Part shown: in pieces, positions 32,732-36,085 of the stretch
Layout of the letters: each line of letters begins with the position of its first letter
Position numbering within the stretch: the first letter of the stretch is position 1
NCBI RefSeq assembly: GCF_000472865.1
Contig: NZ_AXAP01000025.1
Coordinates: forward strand, 1-36,085
Reading direction: 5' to 3'
Origin: Bradyrhizobium elkanii WSM2783
Lineage (GTDB): Bacteria > Pseudomonadota > Alphaproteobacteria > Rhizobiales > Xanthobacteraceae
DNA: 36,085 nt
Program-made: the position numbers and the translations under genes
The notes under the pieces: generated by a model
Database searches by the model: none
The model's input: only the letters and a program-made list of their open reading frames with translations
What the model was told of the DNA's origin: nothing

Positions 32732-33658
32732 TTAAGCGGTCGCGCTTTTCGCCAGACGCGCGAGCATTTCCTTGATCTCTCGCTGCGTATCTTCGAACGA
32801 AGGCTCAGGCCCGGGCTCCCGCTGCTCCGCTTCGATGCGAGGCGCTCGCGGCGATTCGACCGGACGTGGCGGGATCTCCTTGTGCTCGGCGGCCAGTTGA
32901 GGGGCGCGCTCGGCGTGATCGCGGTCCCAGGGCGCGCGCCACTCATTATCGACCTCGTAGGGTGGCGTGCCCGTGCGGTTGAGCCGGAAGATGAGGCCGC
33001 CGACCAGGCCGGCGAGCGCAAGTGTGCCTGCCATGATGAACAACAGCGTCGAGGTTGATTGCTTCTCAACGGTCGAATGCGTCGTTGCCGCGGGCGCCGG
33101 CGGCGGCGCGGATTGCGGCGCCGCCGCCGGCTCTTCCTGTGGGCTCGCGCCGCTATCGGCGGCGGCGACCTTGGTGCCACCGGATGCGGCCATGCTCGAT
33201 TGGTCAAGCCAGCGTGCCGAAACCAGCGAGCCGGAGGCGGGTGCCCCGACGGAAGGCGGCGCGTTGTCGAGGGCGGAGGCGGGCTTCTGTTTGGCGTCCG
33301 CCTGGGGTGGGGTCAGCTCAGCGCGCGCATCTGCGACCGACGAGCTGATGCTGGCCGCCGGCTGGGGCGGGTTGGCGGCTTCGGCCGGCGGCGGGGATTC
33401 CTGCTGTACAGGCGCGGCCTTCGCCGCCTTGCTGCTCCCTTCGCGGACATACCAGCACTTGCGCTTGGTGGAGCGCTCAAGGCGATAATACCAATGGCTT
33501 CCTGCAGGCGCAGTCCCCTGTGGAGCCGACAGGCAACTGTCGGCAGTCTTGGCGCTGTCGGCACTCTCGGTACTGTTTTCTGCTCCGGCGGTGAAGCTGG
33601 CACCCGCCAGCATCGTAGCAACAAGTGCTGAAATAAATTGGGCGGTACGCTTTGACAT
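32732..33658 (-). CDS. Secreted/membrane-anchored hypothetical protein with WYYR-CWY motif
   Basis: A 308-residue protein with a Sec signal peptide (MSKRTAQFISALVATMLAGA, cleavage near TAG-AEN). A short domain follows: CLSAPQGTAPAGSHWYYRLE then KRKCWYVRE, with two cysteines that could form a disulfide. I recall this motif in other Bradyrhizobium proteins. A long Pro/Ala-rich region leads to one membrane helix at about 208-230 (LLFIMAGTLALAGLVGGLIF). The last 80 residues are charged and probably cytoplasmic, ending in a short helix. So a periplasmic domain is tied through a flexible linker to the membrane. Convergent with gmk, 5 bp between stops. Function unknown. Confidence 0.7.
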   Translation of the reverse strand: MSKRTAQFISALVATMLAGASFTAGAENSTESADSAKTADSCLSAPQGTAPAGSHWYYRLERSTKRKCWYVREGSSKAAKAAPVQQESPPPAEAANPPQPAASISSSVADARAELTPPQADAKQKPASALDNAPPSVGAPASGSLVSARWLDQSSMAASGGTKVAAADSGASPQEEPAAAPQSAPPPAPAATTHSTVEKQSTSTLLFIMAGTLALAGLVGGLIFRLNRTGTPPYEVDNEWRAPWDRDHAERAPQLAAEHKEIPPRPVESPRAPRIEAEQREPGPEPSFEDTQREIKEMLARLAKSATA

Positions 33659-33918
33659 CTACATCCCCGATAACACCGGCTACCCCTTAACCCCTAACTC
33701 TCGGTAGGAAGTTGGGTCGCAATGCGCCGCAAATCCGGAGCGGGTGGGGCTTAATTTGGGCTTGCCGACCGCCCCAATTGCGGCAGATCCGGGCCTGGGG
33801 AAGCCACCCGGCAGCTATTGCTTGGAGGCAGTCGAGCGGCCGACGCAGCCACAAGACTGCCGAATACTTCCCGAGCCGGAATGGTTTGAAATGCGGCACT
33901 GCTGATCACGGTGATGCC
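33659..33918. other. Spacer with no supported gene
   Basis: A minus-strand frame at 33687-33899 has no family match or start signal. The segment next to 33658 should hold the promoter of the WYYR-protein gene. Confidence 0.45.
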
Positions 33919-33951
33919 GTTGGCAGCGCCGATCGGATCGACGCTGCCAAC
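33919..33951. terminator. 10-bp hairpin downstream of the alcohol dehydrogenase gene
   Basis: GTTGGCAGCG (33919-33928) pairs perfectly with CGCTGCCAAC (33942-33951). It lies 14 bp past the dehydrogenase stop on the minus strand, so it probably ends that transcript, although no T-run is present. Confidence 0.5.
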
Positions 33952-33964
33952 CTCGCCCGGTGAT

Positions 33965-35023
33965 CTAATTCTTCAGAACGATGCGTCCGACGACCTTGCC
34001 GGCGCGCAACTGGTCGATCCACTTCTGGACGTCGGCCATCGGTTCTTCCCGCATCGGCGTCGGCTTGATCTTGCCGGCACGCGCCAGCGCCATCAATTCC
34101 TGACCCTCGGCCAGCGTCCCTACCATGAAGCCCTCGATGGTCATGCGCTTGTAGACCCATTGCACCATCGGCAGGCTGAAAGTGCCGCCCATCAGGCCAG
34201 AGACCACGATCTTGCCGCCGCGCGCCAGCGCGGAGACTGCGAACGCCATGGACTTCTCGTTGCCGGCGAAATCGACCACTTCGTCAAAGCCGCCTTCAGT
34301 CTCTCTCAGGATGCGCTTGACGATGTCCGGCTCGGCCGGGTCGTAGGCGACCGCCGCGCCGTTCTGTAGCGCCGTCTCGCGCGCGGCTGGGCTGAGATCG
34401 GCGACCGATATCGGTTGCTTGAACATCGCCTGTGCGAAGGAAAGTCCCATCATGCCGACGCCGCCGAGGCCGATCAGTAGCAGGTTGCGCTGCCGTGGGC
34501 GATCCACCAATCGTTTCAGCGCGCCGTAGGCAGTGACGCCCGAGCACATCAGCGTCGCCGCCTGATTGACCGGCAGCGGATCGTAGTCGAGCAGGTACTT
34601 TGCATCGGGCACCAGGACATGGCTGGCGAAGCCGCCGTCGATGGACACGCCCAGGAAACGCTGCTTGACGCAGAGGTTCTCATCGCCGTTCAGGCAGTCG
34701 CGGCACTGGCCACAGCCGATCCACGGAAACACAGCCTTCTTCTTGCCGATCAGGTCAGTCGGAACATCGGGGCCGACTTCCGCAACGACACCTGCGATTT
34801 CGTGGCCGAGCGTGAAGGGCAGGGTCATGCCGCGCGTGGTGTCGAGCTTCTTGCCGCCGCCGAGATCGGCGTAACCATCCTGGATGTGCAGGTCGGAATG
34901 GCAGAGCCCGCAACGCTCGATGCGGACCAGGACTTCGCGTCCTTGCGGCTTCGGCGTCTCGGCGATGGTCTCGCACAACGGCGCATCAAATTTGACGAGG
35001 GACTGGCGTACCATTTGCGCCAT
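33965..35023 (-). CDS. Zinc-dependent alcohol dehydrogenase
   Basis: A 352-residue medium-chain dehydrogenase. The catalytic zinc site has Cys38 in ERCGLCHSDLH and GHEIAGVV; the structural zinc site has CGQCRDCLNGDENLC. The NAD-binding motif GLGGVGMMG lies near 185-193. It resembles the AdhP/AdhA type that oxidises small alcohols; the substrate is not certain. AAGGAG (35032-35037, minus strand) is 8 bp upstream of ATG 35023. The IS630 left end begins within that site, so the original promoter has been separated from the gene. Confidence 0.92.
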   Translation of the reverse strand: MAQMVRQSLVKFDAPLCETIAETPKPQGREVLVRIERCGLCHSDLHIQDGYADLGGGKKLDTTRGMTLPFTLGHEIAGVVAEVGPDVPTDLIGKKKAVFPWIGCGQCRDCLNGDENLCVKQRFLGVSIDGGFASHVLVPDAKYLLDYDPLPVNQAATLMCSGVTAYGALKRLVDRPRQRNLLLIGLGGVGMMGLSFAQAMFKQPISVADLSPAARETALQNGAAVAYDPAEPDIVKRILRETEGGFDEVVDFAGNEKSMAFAVSALARGGKIVVSGLMGGTFSLPMVQWVYKRMTIEGFMVGTLAEGQELMALARAGKIKPTPMREEPMADVQKWIDQLRAGKVVGRIVLKN

Positions 35024-35129
35024 GGCGTTCGCTCCTTAAAGCGGGATGGGGTTAAGTTGAATCGATTTGGGATTCCCAAATCAGTGAGTTTCTGATTCAC
35101 CATGCTGGCTGGGCAGGAGGCCAGCATGG

Positions 35130-35558
35130 ATGGGCAAGCCTTACTCTCTGGATCTTCGCAAGCGCGTGGTGGCCGCGATCGAGGGCGGGATGTCCCGCAA
35201 TCAGGCGGCCAAGCAGTTTGGGGTTGCGATCAGCACGGCAATCGGTTGGATGCAGCGGGTCGATGAGACCGGCAGCGTTGCTCCGGGCCAGATGGGCGGT
35301 CACAAGCCGAAAGCGGTTTCGGGAGACCACGCGGTCTGGCTGTCGCAACGGATCAAGGACGGCGATTTCACCATACGTGGGCTCGTTGCCGAGCTTGCCG
35401 GGCGCGGCCTGAAGGTCGACTACCACTCGGTGTGGGACTTCGTGCACGCCGAGAAGCTCAGCTTCAAAAAAAAGCGTGGTGGCTGGCGAACGCGATCGTC
35501 CCGACGTGGCACGGCGGCGAGCCCAGTGGACAAAGTATCAAGATCGCGTCGAAGCTGA
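35130..35558 (+). CDS. IS630 transposase, frame A (DNA-binding part)
   Basis: MGKPYSLDLRKRVVAAIEGG opens the helix-turn-helix region; SRNQAAKQFGVAISTAIGWM is the recognition helix pair. The useful part ends at SFKKK near 35474, in a run of eight A residues (35466-35473). Beyond this the frame encodes unrelated sequence. Frame B takes over by a +1 (or -2) shift, as seen in other IS630 transposases. Confidence 0.88.
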   Translation: MGKPYSLDLRKRVVAAIEGGMSRNQAAKQFGVAISTAIGWMQRVDETGSVAPGQMGGHKPKAVSGDHAVWLSQRIKDGDFTIRGLVAELAGRGLKVDYHSVWDFVHAEKLSFKKKRGGWRTRSSRRGTAASPVDKVSRSRRS

Positions 35559-36069
35559 ACGGCTGGTCTTCATCGACGAGACCTGGACCAGGACCGACAT
35601 GGCTCCCCTGCGGGGATGGGCGCCGCGCGGGCGCAGACTCCCCGCCAAGGTTCCACATGGCCGCTGGAAGACCATGACCTTCCTGGCGGCCTTGCGCCAT
35701 GACCGGATCGATGCGCCATGGTTCATCGAAGGACCGATCGATGGCGCGAGCTTTCGGACCTATGTCGAGAAAGTTCTCCTGCCCACCCTTCGCCCCGGCG
35801 ATATCGTGGTCATGGACAATCTCGGCAGCCACAAGGGCAAGGTCGTGCGCCAGCTCATTCGCTCTGCCGGCGCCAAACTGTTCTTCCTGCCGAAATACTC
35901 GCCCGACCTGAACCCGATCGAACAGGTCTTTGCCAAGCTCAAACATCTGCTCCGAAAGGCGGCCGCCCGAACTGTCGATACCGTCTGCACCGCCATCGGT
36001 GAAGCCTTGCCAGCATTCACCTCTGAAGAATGCGCGAACTATCTCGAAAATTCAGGTTATCGAACCTAA
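35473..36069 (+). CDS. IS630 transposase, frame B (DDE catalytic part)
   Basis: This frame picks up as SVVAGERDRPDVARRRAQWT. The DDE acids are Asp in FIDETWTRTD, Asp in VVMDNLGSHKGK and Glu in NPIEQVFAKL. The catalytic domain is complete and ends YLENSGYRT. A GTG at 35476 could start it alone, but production as an A-B fusion by slippage at the A8 run is more likely. Confidence 0.88.
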   Translation, partial: SVVAGERDRPDVARRRAQWTKYQDRVEAERLVFIDETWTRTDMAPLRGWAPRGRRLPAKVPHGRWKTMTFLAALRHDRIDAPWFIEGPIDGASFRTYVEKVLLPTLRPGDIVVMDNLGSHKGKVVRQLIRSAGAKLFFLPKYSPDLNPIEQVFAKLKHLLRKAAARTVDTVCTAIGEALPAFTSEECANYLENSGYRT

Positions 36070-36085
36070 TGCCATCACGCTTTAG

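Larger units (their letters stand above)
35037..36084 (+). mobile_element. IS630-family insertion sequence, complete
   Basis: Imperfect terminal inverted repeats are visible. Reading inward from 35037, TAAAGCGGGATGGGGTTAAG matches inward from 36084, TAAAGCGTGATGGCATTAGG, at 16 of 20 positions. The outer TA on each side fits the TA target duplication of the IS630/Tc1-mariner group. The length of about 1.05 kb is normal. The element carries one transposase in two overlapping frames. The exact boundary is inferred from the repeats. Confidence 0.85.

Overview
The window looks like chromosomal DNA of a Bradyrhizobium-type alphaproteobacterium (Hyphomicrobiales, Nitrobacteraceae). Three things point there: high GC; the gene orders rpsF-rpsR-DUF2232-rplI and fabD-fabG-acpP-fabF-mltG-yicC-gmk, with dnaB-alr nearby; and many intergenic palindromic repeats of kinds I recall from Bradyrhizobium and Rhodopseudomonas genomes. 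The species assignment is inference; no rRNA or tRNA gene was seen.

Region 1 (1-8500) is accessory and loosely packed. It holds a universal stress protein cut by the left edge, a Gly/Trp-rich secreted repeat protein, a PHB-depolymerase-type esterase, a thioredoxin-reductase-like flavoprotein with a degraded NADPH site, a small membrane protein, a YbaK-CBS pair on the minus strand and a LysR regulator. Gaps between these genes contain decayed gene ends (a sugar-ABC ATPase tail, a hydrolase-like fragment) and repeats.

Region 2 (8500-14200) has a Tat-exported alpha/beta hydrolase divergent from the LysR gene, then a two-gene module: a TcmP-family protein and a DUF5131/Gp37-Gp68 three-cysteine protein. 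These converge and overlap tail to tail, and the module sits between direct copies of one intergenic repeat. A secreted serine hydrolase follows, then about 1 kb packed with inverted repeats, including an element that could fold with a perfect 16-bp closing stem.

Region 3 (14200-23700) is mostly core genes on the minus strand: rpsF, rpsR, a DUF2232 membrane protein, rplI, cfa, dnaB, alr and xthA. A single-haem-motif secreted protein and a decayed PaaI thioesterase on the plus strand are inserted between them.

Region 4 (23700-33700) carries a TetR regulator translationally coupled to a membrane fatty-acid desaturase, behind an AT-rich palindrome that is probably its operator. It continues into the fatty-acid and cell-wall cluster fabD-fabG-acpP-fabF-mltG-yicC-gmk. 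Membrane-lipid functions (cfa, desaturase, fab genes) are concentrated here.

Region 5 (33900-36085) has a zinc alcohol dehydrogenase whose leader is interrupted, right at its ribosome-binding site, by a complete IS630-family element ending at the right edge of the window. The best candidates for unusual biology are the TcmP/DUF5131 module, the structured repeat at 13770-13872 and the IS630-adh junction.
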